From Nocardia alni (lineage in GTDB: Bacteria > Actinomycetota > Actinomycetes > Mycobacteriales > Mycobacteriaceae): a DNA stretch of 64,000 nucleotides. This document shows, piece after piece, positions 39,601-48,504 of this stretch. Numbering within the stretch: the stretch's first letter is position 1; each line of letters opens with the position of its first letter. The notes under the pieces were generated by a model that saw nothing but the letters and a program-made list of their open reading frames with translations, was not told where the DNA came from and did no database searches. The stretch is taken from the NCBI RefSeq assembly GCF_019038435.1, contig NZ_JAGPOX010000001.1, positions 124,001 to 188,000 of the forward strand, written 5' to 3'. Position numbers and translations under genes: made by a program.

Positions 39601-40111
39601 GCCCGATCACCGCGACATGCACGACCAGCGCGATCAGTGAACTGACGCTGTGCTCGTCGGCGAACTCGAGCGAGTTGGCCACCGCGAACGAGGTCATATA
39701 GGCGACCAGCAGCCACCACGCGATCCGCTTGCGGCTCGCGGTCGCGCCGGCGAGCAGGCCGATCATCAGCGCCCAGACCAGCGAGGTCTCCGGCGAGTCG
39801 AAGTAGTAGTCGTCGACGTAGTGTCGCGGCACCTGGGTGATGAACCGCAGGCCGGGGGAGATGCTCCACAGCATGCACAGGACCGCGTAGATACCCAGGA
39901 CCAGGCCCGCCAGGTGCGGGACTTCGCTCAACCGGCCGTGCGCGCGGTGCGGCACCTCGGGCGAGCGCGACGTGTGCTCGGGATCCCGGGGCGGCTGGTC
40001 AGCGTTGGAGCGCCGGCGCTTGGACCTCACAGCAGTCGCTGCGCCGGATGTCGATGTCACCGAACCAGTGTGAATGTTGACCTCGCTCGAATGCAGAACG
40101 TTGGCAGGCAT
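36683..40111 (-). CDS. lysX: bifunctional lysylphosphatidylglycerol synthase / lysyl-tRNA synthetase LysX
   Basis: The 1,142-residue fusion transfers lysine to phosphatidylglycerol and supplies its own Lys-tRNA, lowering membrane charge and giving resistance to cationic peptides. The N-terminal third is membrane-embedded (about seven helices, from residue 70). The MprF-like acyltransferase domain follows ([30 protein letters not shown]). The C-terminal 500 residues are class II LysRS: an OB fold ([15 protein letters not shown]), motif 2 [15 protein letters not shown] and motif 3 [16 protein letters not shown] 40111 gives the usual cytosolic leader; an ATG at 40195 would overlap the divergent S4 gene start. 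Confidence 0.92.
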   Translation of the reverse strand: MPANVLHSSEVNIHTGSVTSTSGAATAVRSKRRRSNADQPPRDPEHTSRSPEVPHRAHGRLSEVPHLAGLVLGIYAVLCMLWSISPGLRFITQVPRHYVDDYYFDSPETSLVWALMIGLLAGATASRKRIAWWLLVAYMTSFAVANSLEFADEHSVSSLIALVVHVAVIGLLIVAWPEFYTQVRRGALWKALGVLAGGLTIGCLLGWGLVELFPGTLPRGWERPGWAVSKVTAAILVSTDQFDGQPRHFVNLLLGFFGFLAVLVAALVLFSSQRASNALTGLDESAIRGLLERSDVEDSLGYFATRRDKAVVFAPSGKAAVTYRVELGVCLASGDPIGMKEAWGQAIDAWLRLADQYGWAPAVMGASELGAQAYRRAGLSALRLGDEAILETRTFSLAGPEMKQVRQATNRLRKQGITVRIRRHNEIPAEDFAQVIARADAWRDTETERGFSMALGRLGDPLDGCCLLVEAVSHMGEANERVLGMLSLVPWGRTGVSLELMRRDPKGPNGVMELMISQLALTSEQYGITRVSLNFAVFRAVFEEGGRIGAGPILRLWRGVLMFFSRWWQLEALYRSNVKYQPQWVPRFSLFEERRNLVRVAIASALAEGFLPRFGKQPDPAVHTGIRSAVPPTMTGLHSDGSEPELPPEDLEHAGPRRPEQVRVRMDKVQRLEAAGLDAYPVAYPPTHTVDRARRSPKGTTVRVAGRLLRIRDYGGVTFAVLRDWSGDIQLLIDRGRVGAQRSDEFDEFFDLGDLIEVSGQIGQSRRGELSLLAQDWRMIGKCLHPLPDKWRGLSDPEARVRQRYVDMAINTDTREVLAKRSAVVRSLRDTLNGWGFLEVETPVLQQVHGGANATPFQTHINAYDLDLYLRIAPELYLKRLCVGGMEKVFELGRVFRNEGVDYSHNPEFTILEAYEAHSDYLRMMHACRQLIQDAALVANGKMVALRPNPDGSLEEVDISGEWPVKTVHSAISEALGETITPETDAEQLRALCDKAGVPYQFGWDCGQIVLEMYEHLVEEHTQAPTFYTDFPTSVSPLTRQHRSIEGVAERWDLVAWGVELGTAYSELTNPIEQRRRLTEQSLLAAGGDPEAMELDEDFLQSLEHAMPPTGGLGVGVDRVVMLITGRSIRETLPFPLVKPRT

Positions 40112-40193
40112 GTCCGTCCCGACCGGGGGCCCAGGCGGGCCGCCCCGGGGGGCGGATGCGCCGTCGCGGGCGCGGGAAGTAAAGATGTAACCC

Positions 40194-40412
40194 ATGTCGG
40201 ATCCAGTCGATGTGCCGATCGAAGACGAGGTCATTCGACTCGGGCAGTTCCTGAAGCTGGCCAACCTCATCGAAAGCGGTTCGGAGGCCAAGACAGTTAT
40301 CGCCGCCGGGCTGGTTCGCGTAAACGATGAGGTCGAGTTGCGCAGAGGTCGTCAGCTACAGCCCGGTGACGTGGTCACCCTCGCCGGACACCGGGCCCGG
40401 GTGAGTTCGTAG
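40194..40412 (+). CDS. S4-domain RNA-binding protein
   Basis: The 72-residue protein is made of a single S4 domain ([47 protein letters not shown]), as in the YbcJ/RlbA-like small RNA-binding proteins linked to ribosome or tRNA handling. An AAAGAT box seven nt before the ATG and the lack of a Shine-Dalgarno sequence suggest a leaderless message. It is divergent from lysX and converges on the rraA-like gene with 18 bp between the stops. Confidence 0.85.
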   Translation: MSDPVDVPIEDEVIRLGQFLKLANLIESGSEAKTVIAAGLVRVNDEVELRRGRQLQPGDVVTLAGHRARVSS

Positions 40413-40430
40413 CTGTTCGGGCCGGGGCGC

Positions 40431-40916
40431 TCATTCGGCACGCACGACGATTCCGTCGTGGTCGCTGTAGAGCATCTCCCCGGGCACGAACGTCACACCC
40501 CCGAATTCGACCGGCACATCGCGCTCGCCCGAACCGGTCTGGGTGCTCTTGCGCGGGTTGGTGCCCAGGGCCTTCAGGCCGATGTCGAGGGTGCGCAGGA
40601 TCGCCGAATCGCGAACCCCGCCGTTGACCACCACTCCGGACCAGCCGTTGTCGACGCCGCGACCGGCGATGACATCGCCGACCAGTGCGGTATGCACGCT
40701 CGCACCGCCGTCGACCACCAGCACCCGGCCCTCGCCCGGCTCACCCAGCGTCTGTTTGACCAGCAGGTTGTCCTGGAAACAGCGGATCGTGACGATCCGG
40801 CCGCTGAAGGATTCGAGACCACCGAACTGCGTGAATTGGGTATCGCAGCTGCGAATCTCTGGACCGATCTCGTCGGCGAGGTCCGCGGTAGCGACTATTT
40901 TTGCTGATTCGGTCAC
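40431..40916 (-). CDS. rraA: RraA-family protein
   Basis: The 161-residue RraA-like protein shows the family segments [34 protein letters not shown] and [12 protein letters not shown]. RraA proteins either inhibit RNase E or act as metal-dependent 4-hydroxy-4-methyl-2-oxoglutarate/oxaloacetate aldolases. The Gly-rich loop and the Arg-Asp of GGVRDS fit the aldolase-type active site, so either activity is possible. GTG 40916 ([13 protein letters not shown]) is chosen as start; the upstream in-frame codons are not family-like. Confidence 0.85.
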   Translation of the reverse strand: MTESAKIVATADLADEIGPEIRSCDTQFTQFGGLESFSGRIVTIRCFQDNLLVKQTLGEPGEGRVLVVDGGASVHTALVGDVIAGRGVDNGWSGVVVNGGVRDSAILRTLDIGLKALGTNPRKSTQTGSGERDVPVEFGGVTFVPGEMLYSDHDGIVVRAE

Positions 40917-41036
40917 GGCAGCAAGCTTGCCATGGCGGCCGTCAGTGTTCCCTGAGACCTTTCTGCGAGCTTCCATCGGAAGTGGGCCGAACAGTCGGTT
41001 TCGCTGAGGTCGGGATGTTATTGCGGTGTGTCGCGA

Positions 41037-41978
41037 TCACGCCGTTACGGACAACGCCGCGGCCAGGCCGAACACCACCGCGATCACGATCACCTCGCAC
41101 ACCGCGCGCCGCAGCGAGGACTCGGCGGACATCCGATGGTCGGCGGCGACCGGAACCCAGGTGCGCCGCCACCACCAGCCCAGCACGATCAGTCCCGCCA
41201 GCAGCACGGCCTTGGCGAGCAGGATGCGCCCATAGCCGGTATCCACCAGGGGCGCCAGCCCACCGAGCTTGACCAGAGCGTTGATCACGCCGCTGACCGT
41301 GACCGCGACCACCGCGGGCAGCGCCCAGGAGGAGTACCTGGGCAGTACCTCGGCCCATTCACCCCGGGTGCGCAGCACCAGCGCCAGGGCCAGCAGCACC
41401 CCGAACCAGACGGCCGCGGCCAGCACGTGCATGGCCCCGAAGACGGCGCCCAGCATCTGCTGGGACATATGGCCCGTGATCGGCCGCAGCTCGAGCGCGA
41501 CGGCCGCGAACATCAGCACCAGCTCGATCGCGGCCCGGTCGGGCCGCCGGTAGGCCAGCCCGCTGTATCCGGCGACCACGGCGGCGCCGATCAGGATCGC
41601 CACGCCTATCTGGCCGCTGCTGGAATGGGCGATGTAGGCGCCGAATTCCGCTGGGCTGAGCCGGGTTACCCGCACATCGACGACCGCGGCCGCCTCACAG
41701 GCCAGCAGCGCGAATTCCAGTGCGGTCCAGATCCCGGCGACCACGGTCAGCTGTTTCCACGGCGGGGCCAGCCGCCGATGCAGCCGAGGAAGCGCCGCCA
41801 GGCCGATGACGGTCGCCCCGGCACAGTCGGCCAGGGCCCGCAGCGGCGCTTCACCCTCCATCGGGTCGGGGGCGGCCAACGCCCAGGCCAATCCGGCGCC
41901 CAGCAGTGCGGCCGGGACGACCAGCAGCAGTATCGAACGCAGGGCGGTCGAACTGCCGCCGGACGCCTGGCCCACCAC
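41037..41978 (-). CDS. copD: copper resistance protein CopD
   Basis: The 313-residue membrane protein has eight or so helices and the CopD landmarks: ALELRPITGHMSQQ, then GAMHVLAAAVWFGVLLAL, and GRILLAKAVLLAGLIVLGWWWRR. The histidines and methionines in GHMSQQML and AMHVL sit where copper ligands are proposed. It would move copper across the membrane with CopC. It is the last gene of the copper operon, 18 bp after copC. Confidence 0.85.
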   Translation of the reverse strand: MVGQASGGSSTALRSILLLVVPAALLGAGLAWALAAPDPMEGEAPLRALADCAGATVIGLAALPRLHRRLAPPWKQLTVVAGIWTALEFALLACEAAAVVDVRVTRLSPAEFGAYIAHSSSGQIGVAILIGAAVVAGYSGLAYRRPDRAAIELVLMFAAVALELRPITGHMSQQMLGAVFGAMHVLAAAVWFGVLLALALVLRTRGEWAEVLPRYSSWALPAVVAVTVSGVINALVKLGGLAPLVDTGYGRILLAKAVLLAGLIVLGWWWRRTWVPVAADHRMSAESSLRRAVCEVIVIAVVFGLAAALSVTA

Positions 41979-41996
41979 GTACTCCTTTACCTCACA

Positions 41997-42536
41997 CTAG
42001 GTGCGGGGCTTGCGTTTCCCGCCCAGCAGCGCGATCGCGAGCCCACCGCCGAACAGCACGACCGCGACGACGATGAACACCCACACCGGGATGCCGCCGG
42101 AACCGCCGCCGCCGTGTGATTCGGCCGCGGCGCTCGCCTTCGGTCCCGGCGTGCCGTGGCCGGGCACGGTGAGGGTGAAGGTGCGCGTTCCGCTGACCGG
42201 ATGTCCGTCCGCGGAGGTCACCCGGTAGGCCATCGTGTACTTGCCCGCGGGTCCGAGCGGGCGGACCGCGATGCCGGCGTGCGGGCCGTCGACCACCGGA
42301 TCGCCCTCGGACCACAGGTTGCCGTCGGGGCCGACCAGGGTCACCGACGGGAAGCTGGGTTGCAGATTCTCGTTGAAGGTGAACGTGACCCGCGCGGGGC
42401 CGGTGCTCAGCTGTGCGCCGTCCGGTGGATCCACCGCGATGAGCACCGAATGCGCGCTCGCCGGTCCGGCCGCCAGCACGGCGAAGCCGCCGACCAGCAG
42501 CGCGGTGGCGATCGCCGAGAAGAACCGGCGAATCAT
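41997..42536 (-). CDS. copC: copper-binding protein CopC
   Basis: The 179-residue exported protein has a signal peptide (residues 1-28) whose predicted cleavage leaves an N-terminal His (SA-HSVLIAVDPPDG), the classic CopC copper ligand. The beta-sandwich follows, with VTFTFNENLQP and YRVTSADGHPVSGTRTF containing the second histidine. A C-terminal membrane helix (VWVFIVVAVVLFGGGLAIAL) anchors it, which is common in actinobacteria. It starts at ATG 42536, overlapping the ycnI stop by ATGA. Confidence 0.9.
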   Translation of the reverse strand: MIRRFFSAIATALLVGGFAVLAAGPASAHSVLIAVDPPDGAQLSTGPARVTFTFNENLQPSFPSVTLVGPDGNLWSEGDPVVDGPHAGIAVRPLGPAGKYTMAYRVTSADGHPVSGTRTFTLTVPGHGTPGPKASAAAESHGGGGSGGIPVWVFIVVAVVLFGGGLAIALLGGKRKPRT

Positions 42537-43183
42537 GCCCGCCGCCCCCGCACGATCGCGCCGAGCCCGAAGGCCGCGCCGAGGGCGCCCAGTACCAGAC
42601 CGACGCCGCCGAGCCAGCGAGCCGTGTTGTCGGTCTCGGAGGCGGACTTGGTGTTCGACGTCATACCGGCCATGTCGTCATCGGAATCGGCCGCGGCCAG
42701 GGTCAGCGACGGCGTCGGATTCTCCGGTTCCTTGCCGTCCGGTCCGGGCTGCTGGTTCCAGGTGACGATCTTGCCGTCGCTGTAGGTCTGCACGGCGGGG
42801 AAGGTGGCCCTGTCCTGTTTGGGCAGGGGTGCGACGAGCACGGGGAACAGTTGGAACTGTCCCGGGGAGATGCCCGCGTTCCCCGGATCCGCGGTCCAGG
42901 TGACCGTTGTGTACTGGTTCTTGTCGTTCTTGGTCAGGGTTGGGGTCCAGCCCGCCAAGGGCTGGGTGTACGCCTCGTCGACATTCGGCAGGGTGATGCT
43001 GAGCTTGGTGGTCGACGCGGTTTCCGATTCGTCCGGGACACGGAAGGTCAGCACCGCGTCGTCGCCCTGGTGCGCGCCCGGCGAGGTGACCTCGACGTGG
43101 GCGGCGGCGGTTCCGGCGGCAAGCAGGGCCAGTCCGGCGGCGGCGCCCGTGGCGATGAGGGCGCGCGAAATCACAGTAGGCAT
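42533..43183 (-). CDS. YcnI-family copper-binding protein (DUF1775)
   Basis: The 216-residue exported and C-terminally anchored protein has a signal peptide leaving His as the first mature residue (TAAA-HVEVTSPGAHQG). The DUF1775 fold follows (LTFRVPDESETASTTKLSI, ITLPNV, GWTPTLTK), with Trp and His positions typical of YcnI copper binding. The C-terminus is a Gly/Ala-rich membrane helix and GRRA. ATG 43183 is preferred because it begins the signal peptide. It is translationally coupled to copC by a 4-nt overlap. Confidence 0.85.
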   Translation of the reverse strand: MPTVISRALIATGAAAGLALLAAGTAAAHVEVTSPGAHQGDDAVLTFRVPDESETASTTKLSITLPNVDEAYTQPLAGWTPTLTKNDKNQYTTVTWTADPGNAGISPGQFQLFPVLVAPLPKQDRATFPAVQTYSDGKIVTWNQQPGPDGKEPENPTPSLTLAAADSDDDMAGMTSNTKSASETDNTARWLGGVGLVLGALGAAFGLGAIVRGRRA

Positions 43184-43224
43184 AGGTGTATTGCTTTCTC
43201 TGTCGGTGAGTTGGTGTCGGCTGA

Positions 43225-43812
43225 TCAGGCCGGCGCCGGCGGCGCGCGCGAGCCGAGGCCCGCTGTGCGGAGAAAGCGGTAGGGACGTCGAGGGGAGCCG
43301 GACCATCGGGCCGGACCGGGCGGCACGAGCGGCCGCGGATGTGCCGTGAGTGTCCGGACGGTCTGTGAGGCAAGGGTGTACAGGCGTTCGGTGGCCGTGA
43401 TCAGCACCGCGCACAACAGGGTCGCGGCGGTGTGCGCGAGGACCATCGGCCCGGACGAGAGCCCCAGCATCGCCGGGAAGTGGCCGAATATGTGGGCGCC
43501 GCTGGACGACTCGTGCATCATCGACATCGAGCCGGGCGCGTTCGCGACCGTCATCGCCAGGTGCCCGGTCATCTGCCCGGCGGCCAGGGTGCCCAGCAGG
43601 GCCGCCCGCCCGGACATCCCGGCGGGGACCGGTAGCAGGCTCGCGATCGCGCCCACGCCGGCGGCGGTGAGCAGCAGCAGGGTCAGCGCCGCCGATCCCG
43701 GATAGCCGCCCCCGGCCAGTCCGTGTGCGGCCGCGGCCAGGGTCGCCACCGTCACGCCGACCACGACACCTCTCAGCGGCCCGGTGCCGCTCGTATTGCC
43801 GTGGTCGTACAT
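43225..43812 (-). CDS. Met/His-bearing membrane protein of the copper operon
   Basis: The 195-residue protein has about five membrane helices and no family I recognise. A loop reading MSMMHESSSGAHIFGHF lies between helices and is rich in Met and His. HGN in the N-terminal MYDHGN and TGHLAM add further potential copper ligands. It is the first gene of the four-gene copper operon, 41 bp before ycnI. Its C-terminus is a basic, Pro-rich tail. A role in copper sensing or transport at the membrane is inferred only from composition and position. Confidence 0.6.
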   Translation of the reverse strand: MYDHGNTSGTGPLRGVVVGVTVATLAAAAHGLAGGGYPGSAALTLLLLTAAGVGAIASLLPVPAGMSGRAALLGTLAAGQMTGHLAMTVANAPGSMSMMHESSSGAHIFGHFPAMLGLSSGPMVLAHTAATLLCAVLITATERLYTLASQTVRTLTAHPRPLVPPGPARWSGSPRRPYRFLRTAGLGSRAPPAPA

Positions 43813-43834
43813 GGCCTGTCTCGTGAGTTCTTGC

Positions 43835-44485
43835 TCAGCGCACCCCGAGGCGGGCGAGCACGTCGGCCTCGACGCCGGACAGTTCGTGGGAGATCGAGGT
43901 GTGCACCGCGCGGCGGCGCGTCGCGGGCATCTGCTCGGCGGTGCGGATCGCGGCGTTCAGGCTGTCGAGACGGCCGCGCGAGGCGGTGACGAACTTCTGC
44001 GTCTCGGCGTCTTTACCGGCCTTGTTCGAGATCTCGGAGAGGGCGGACTCGGCCCCGCTGATGCGGGCCTGGAGCCGAGCGCCGTGACCGGCGAAGTCGC
44101 CCAGCTGGTCCACGCCGACGCCGAGCTGATGGGCCCGTCGGGAGTCGATCTGCCCGCGGATGAATGTCGCGGCGCGGTAGGCCAGTGGCGCCAGCACCGG
44201 AATCAGTACGCGGGCCACACCGAGATATTTCTTGACCTGCCCGGCGCTGAACAGGTCGCGCTCGGCCTTCTCTGCCACCTTCAGTGCGGCCTTCTCCTCG
44301 GCCTTGAGCGTGGTGATCCGCTGCTTGGCCACATCGCGCTCGGTCCGGGCGGCCGCGCGGTCGCGCTTACGTTCGTTGCGCGCGCCGAGCTTGGCCTCCA
44401 TCTTGGCCTTGTGCACCAGTGCCTTGGCCTCGGCCTTGCGGTCCGCGCGCCGCTTGCGCTTGGTGAACAACCCCACCAACCCCAT
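43835..44485 (-). CDS. DUF6474-like helical protein
   Basis: The 216-residue protein begins with about 60 residues of extremely basic helix (KRKRRADRKAEAKALVHKAK, RNERKRDRAAARTERD). A short hydrophobic stretch (YLGVARVLIPVLAPLAYRAA) and an amphipathic C-terminal half follow. The layout resembles actinobacterial DUF6474 proteins of unknown function. It would probably sit at the membrane with a basic, possibly nucleic-acid- or lipid-binding N-terminus. It ends 22 bp before the copper-operon membrane-protein gene starts. Confidence 0.5.
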   Translation of the reverse strand: MGLVGLFTKRKRRADRKAEAKALVHKAKMEAKLGARNERKRDRAAARTERDVAKQRITTLKAEEKAALKVAEKAERDLFSAGQVKKYLGVARVLIPVLAPLAYRAATFIRGQIDSRRAHQLGVGVDQLGDFAGHGARLQARISGAESALSEISNKAGKDAETQKFVTASRGRLDSLNAAIRTAEQMPATRRRAVHTSISHELSGVEADVLARLGVR

Positions 44486-44670
44486 TGCACCCTCCGTGCT
44501 TGTCGTGTTGCGCCGTGCGGCGTCGCGGACCTGACGGACTTGCCGCCCGATTCAAGAAATGTATACCCGAAGCATGTGACAAGCAGCGCGCTGTGTTCGG
44601 CGCAGGGCCGTGTTCGTTCCGTGCGGTGCGGTTCACGAGGTTGTCAGGGGGGAGGACCATACTGCTAAGT

Positions 44671-46437
44671 GTGTATTCGGGCAGTGACGACCGGAATGGT
44701 CACGAGGGTAACGGTGATGCGGCACAGCGGCAGGGGGCCGCGGTGCACGAAAAGCTGTCCGAGCGTTCCGATTCCGTTGCCCCTCGCGGGGCTTTCCTCG
44801 ACGCGCGGTCGCTGATCGGCTGTCGTCACCGGCTGCACCTGACCGCGACCCATCCCGAGATACTGTTCGGTGTGGCAGAGGACACCGGCGTGACACAGCG
44901 GCGCGAGGCGGCCGTGGCGCACCGGGAGCATGTGCGCGACACGCTGGTGGCGGCCGATCCGGCGCAGTGGGTGATCATCGATCCGGCGCAGCCGGCCGCG
45001 GCGCGGGCCGAGGCGACCATGCGCGCGGCCGCCGAGGCGGTCCCGCGCATCTGGGGTGCGGTGCTGCCGCAGGAGCCGGACACCGGCCGGCGCGGCGGTG
45101 CGGAGATCCTGCTGCGCGATCCCGATCGCGGCGGCTACATCCCGGTGATCGTGGTCAATCACAAGGTGACCGATCCCCGGCAGCCCGATCCGGCCGATTT
45201 CCATCCCCTGACCTCGGATCTGTACCGCTGGGATCCGCAGCTGGACAGGCATGTGCGCACCCGCCCGCAGCCGCGTGACCAGCAGCGCCTGGCCCATCTC
45301 TACCGCATGCTGCAGCGGCACGGCCTGGCCGGCCCCGCCCTGGTCGGTGGCGTGATCGGCCTGGTCGCCGACCGCATCCTCGTGCACGATCTGGGCGCGG
45401 TGCTCGACGATTACGACCGCCGCTACGCCGACCGGATCGCGGTGGTGCGCGGCGAGCTGCCGACGGTGCCGTCCAAGGTGCCCGAATGCCGGCAGTGCCC
45501 GTGGTGGTCCCGCTCGGGCGCATCCGACACCCCGAGTTGCGAGCGCTGGCTCACCGACCATCGCGATGTGAGCCTGGTGGCGCCGGGCTCGCGCGCGGAA
45601 CTGCTGCGCCGGCACGATGTGGAGACCGTCGAGGATCTGGCCGGGTGGAGCGGTGAGGATCCCGACGATTGGCAATACGAGCCGTTCATCGAGACCGTCG
45701 TCACCGCGCGGGCCTGGATTTCCGGCGCGCCCGTGGTCCGCCGGTTCGAGCAGTTGCGGGTGCGCCGCGCCGACGTCGAGGTGGACGTGGATCTGGAGAG
45801 TTACCAGGAGTACGGCGCATATCTGTGGGGCACCCTGCTGGACGGGGTGTACCGGCCGTTCGTCACCTGGGATCCGTTGCCCACCCGCGACGAGGCCCGC
45901 TCCTTCGCCGAATTCTGGATCTGGTTGATGAGCGTGCGTGCCGACGCCGCCGCGTCCGGGAAAACCTTTGCCGCCTATTGCTATTCGCGCACAGCCGAGG
46001 ACAAGTGGCTCTACGAGTCCGCGCGCCGGTTCGCGGGCGAACCGGGCGTGCCGACCGAACAGCAGGTGCGGGATTTCGTGGACAGTCCGGAATGGGTGGA
46101 CATGTTCCAGGCGGTGTCCGAACAGTTCATCTGCCCGGGCGGCAAGGGCCTGAAGAAGATCGCCCCGGTCGCCGGATTCTCCTGGCGCGATCCCGAGGCG
46201 GGCGGCGAGGCGTCGATGAGCTGGTATCGCCTCGCGGTCGGCTACGACGGTGGCGAGGTCGACCTGTCCCAGCGCACCCGGCTGCTGGAATACAACGAGG
46301 ACGACGTCCGCGCGACGAAGGCCCTGCGCGAATGGATGGTCCCGACCACGCCCGGCGGGCGAAGCGCCGCCGCCGAGGTGCCCAGCGTGGCCGACTTCGG
46401 CGGTACGGAGGGCCGGCGGAGCCACCGGGGTGGGTGA
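44671..46437 (+). CDS. TM0106-family RecB-like nuclease
   Basis: The 588-residue protein is of the TM0106 RecB-like family. It has the N-terminal LDARSLIGCRHRLHL segment, a PD-(D/E)XK-like region (ILLRDPDRGGYIPVIVVNHKVTDP; VADRILVHDLGAVLDDY) and a cysteine-bearing segment ECRQCPWWSRSG...SCERWL that could hold an iron-sulphur cluster. The C-terminal RNase-H-like part ends YNEDDVRATKALREWM, with the acidic pair typical of exonucleases. The GTG at 44671 is chosen since a CATACT box lies 7 nt upstream; ATG-less upstream codons are not conserved in character. The physiological role is unknown. Confidence 0.8.
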   Translation: MYSGSDDRNGHEGNGDAAQRQGAAVHEKLSERSDSVAPRGAFLDARSLIGCRHRLHLTATHPEILFGVAEDTGVTQRREAAVAHREHVRDTLVAADPAQWVIIDPAQPAAARAEATMRAAAEAVPRIWGAVLPQEPDTGRRGGAEILLRDPDRGGYIPVIVVNHKVTDPRQPDPADFHPLTSDLYRWDPQLDRHVRTRPQPRDQQRLAHLYRMLQRHGLAGPALVGGVIGLVADRILVHDLGAVLDDYDRRYADRIAVVRGELPTVPSKVPECRQCPWWSRSGASDTPSCERWLTDHRDVSLVAPGSRAELLRRHDVETVEDLAGWSGEDPDDWQYEPFIETVVTARAWISGAPVVRRFEQLRVRRADVEVDVDLESYQEYGAYLWGTLLDGVYRPFVTWDPLPTRDEARSFAEFWIWLMSVRADAAASGKTFAAYCYSRTAEDKWLYESARRFAGEPGVPTEQQVRDFVDSPEWVDMFQAVSEQFICPGGKGLKKIAPVAGFSWRDPEAGGEASMSWYRLAVGYDGGEVDLSQRTRLLEYNEDDVRATKALREWMVPTTPGGRSAAAEVPSVADFGGTEGRRSHRGG

Positions 46438-46476
46438 GCTCTGCGACCCCGAATATCCCCGACGTATTATCGGCGC

Positions 46477-48435
46477 GTGACTGAGCACGTCGAACAGCTG
46501 GAGTTTCAGGCCGAGACCCATCAGCTTCTTGAACTGATGATCCACTCGGTCTATTCGAACAAAGACACCTTTCTTCGCGAGTTGATCTCCAACGCCTCCG
46601 ATGCGTTGGACAAGCTGAAGATGGCGTCCTACCAGGACAAAGATCTGGAGGTCGACACCTCCGACCTGCACGTCGAGCTGGAGGTCGACGCCGAGAAGCG
46701 GATCCTCACCGTACGCGACAACGGCATCGGCATGAGCAAGGCCGAGGTGGTGGATCTGATCGGCACCCTGGCCAAGTCGGGCACGGCCCAGCTGCGCAAG
46801 CAGCTGCTCGAGGCCAAGCCGGATCAGGCGGCCGAGGAGCTGATCGGTCAGTTCGGCATCGGCTTCTACTCGACCTTCATGGTGGCCGACAAGGTCGCGC
46901 TGACCACGCGCAAGGCGGGCGAATCCGAGGCCACGCGCTGGGAGTCCGCGGCCGGATCCTCCACTTACACCATCGAGACGCTGGATTCCGCACCGCAGGG
47001 CACCGCGGTGTCGCTGCATCTGAAGACGGTCGACGAGGACGATCACCTCTTCGACTACACCAAGGAGTGGAAGCTCCGCGAGATCGTCAAGAAGTACTCC
47101 GATTTCATCGCCTGGCCGATTCGCATGCAGGTGGAGCGGACGATTTCCGAGGGCGAGGGGGAGGAGAAGGAAGAGAAGACGGTCCTCGAGGACCAGATTC
47201 TCAACTCGCAGAAGGCGCTGTGGACGCGGCCGCGCAGCGAGGTCTCCGACGAGGAGTACAAGGAGTTCTACAAGCACGTCTCGCACGCCTGGGACGATCC
47301 GCTGGAGATCATCCCGTTCAAGGCCGAGGGCACGTTCGAATATCAGGCGCTGCTGTTCATCCCCTCGACCGCGCCCTTCGACCTGTTCATGCGCGAGCAT
47401 CAGCGCGGCGTGCAGCTGTACGTGCGCCGGGTGTTCATCATGGACAACTGCGAGGAGCTGATGCCTGAGTATCTGCGCTTCGTCAAGGGCGTGGTGGACG
47501 CGCAGGACCTGTCGCTCAACGTCTCTCGCGAGATCCTGCAGCAGGACCGGCAGATTCAGGCGATCCGCAAGCGTCTGGTGCGCAAGGTGCTCTCCACGGT
47601 CAAGGATCTTCAGGGCGCCGAGGACAAGACCAGCTACCAGACATTCTGGAAAGAGTTCGGCCGAGTCCTCAAGGAGGGCCTGCTGAACGACTTCGACAAC
47701 CGCGAAACCCTGTTGCAGGTCTCGTCTTTCGCCTCGACGCATTCGGACGACCAGCCGACCACGCTGACCGAGTACGTCGAGCGCATGGCCGAGGGCCAAG
47801 ACAAGATCTTCTACATGACCGGCGAGTCCCGGCACCAGATCGAGGCCTCGCCGCATATGGAGGCCTTCAAGGCCAAGGGGCTCGAGGTGCTGGTACTCAC
47901 CGACCCGGTCGACGAGATGTGGGTCGGTTCGGTCACCGAATTCGACGGCAAGCAGTTCCAGTCCATTGCCAAGGGCGAGGTGGACCTGGAGTCCGAGGAT
48001 GAGAAGAAGGAGTCCGAGGCCCTGCGCGAACAGCAGGACAAGGACTTCGGCGACGTGCTGACCTGGCTGCAGAAGGCCCTGGACGACAGCGTCAAACAGG
48101 TCCGGCTCAGCTCCAGGCTCACCACCTCCCCGGCCTGCCTGGTCGGTGACGTCTTCGACTTCACCCCGCAGTTGGAGCGGATGTATCGCGCATCCGGACA
48201 GGCGCTCCCGGAGACCAAGCGGATCCTGGAACTGAACCCGACCCACCCCCTGGTGACGGGCCTGCGCGACGCGTACTTCCAGAACAAGGACGCCGTCGAC
48301 TCCGGCAATGCCCCCGAACTCGGCGAGACCGCGGAACTGCTCTACGGCACGGCGGTCCTGGCCGAGGGCGGCGAGCTGAAGGACCCGTCCCACTTCGCCC
48401 ACATCCTCACCGAGCGGCTCACCCGCACGGTCTGA
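46477..48435 (+). CDS. htpG: molecular chaperone HtpG (Hsp90)
   Basis: The 652-residue Hsp90 has the complete N-terminal GHKL ATPase: LRELISNASDALDKL, VRDNGIGMSKAEV and GQFGIGFYSTFMVADKV. The middle domain contains the catalytic-loop arginine region (LSLNVSREILQQDRQI), and the C-terminal dimerisation domain is present. Length is normal for bacteria. It starts at GTG 46477, exactly 6 nt after TATTAT (46465-46470) with no Shine-Dalgarno sequence, so a leaderless mRNA is predicted. It is followed by a strong terminator. Confidence 0.97.
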   Translation: MTEHVEQLEFQAETHQLLELMIHSVYSNKDTFLRELISNASDALDKLKMASYQDKDLEVDTSDLHVELEVDAEKRILTVRDNGIGMSKAEVVDLIGTLAKSGTAQLRKQLLEAKPDQAAEELIGQFGIGFYSTFMVADKVALTTRKAGESEATRWESAAGSSTYTIETLDSAPQGTAVSLHLKTVDEDDHLFDYTKEWKLREIVKKYSDFIAWPIRMQVERTISEGEGEEKEEKTVLEDQILNSQKALWTRPRSEVSDEEYKEFYKHVSHAWDDPLEIIPFKAEGTFEYQALLFIPSTAPFDLFMREHQRGVQLYVRRVFIMDNCEELMPEYLRFVKGVVDAQDLSLNVSREILQQDRQIQAIRKRLVRKVLSTVKDLQGAEDKTSYQTFWKEFGRVLKEGLLNDFDNRETLLQVSSFASTHSDDQPTTLTEYVERMAEGQDKIFYMTGESRHQIEASPHMEAFKAKGLEVLVLTDPVDEMWVGSVTEFDGKQFQSIAKGEVDLESEDEKKESEALREQQDKDFGDVLTWLQKALDDSVKQVRLSSRLTTSPACLVGDVFDFTPQLERMYRASGQALPETKRILELNPTHPLVTGLRDAYFQNKDAVDSGNAPELGETAELLYGTAVLAEGGELKDPSHFAHILTERLTRTV

Positions 48436-48455
48436 TCACGGCGTTCGGACAGCAA

Positions 48456-48484
48456 GGCCCGCATCGCACTGTGCGATGCGGGCC
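48456..48484. terminator. terminator between htpG and SDR gene
   Basis: A 13-bp perfect stem (48456-48468 with 48472-48484, arm GGCCCGCATCGCA) closes a 3-nt loop CTG, between converging genes. Confidence 0.9.
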
Positions 48485-48504
48485 CTGTCCGTACTTCAGG
48501 GTGT

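Noticed and set aside
44665..48402. Minus-strand frame of about 1,245 codons spanning the nuclease and htpG genes
   Set aside because: It crosses two unrelated genes in antisense and contains no recognisable motif; it reflects codon bias only.
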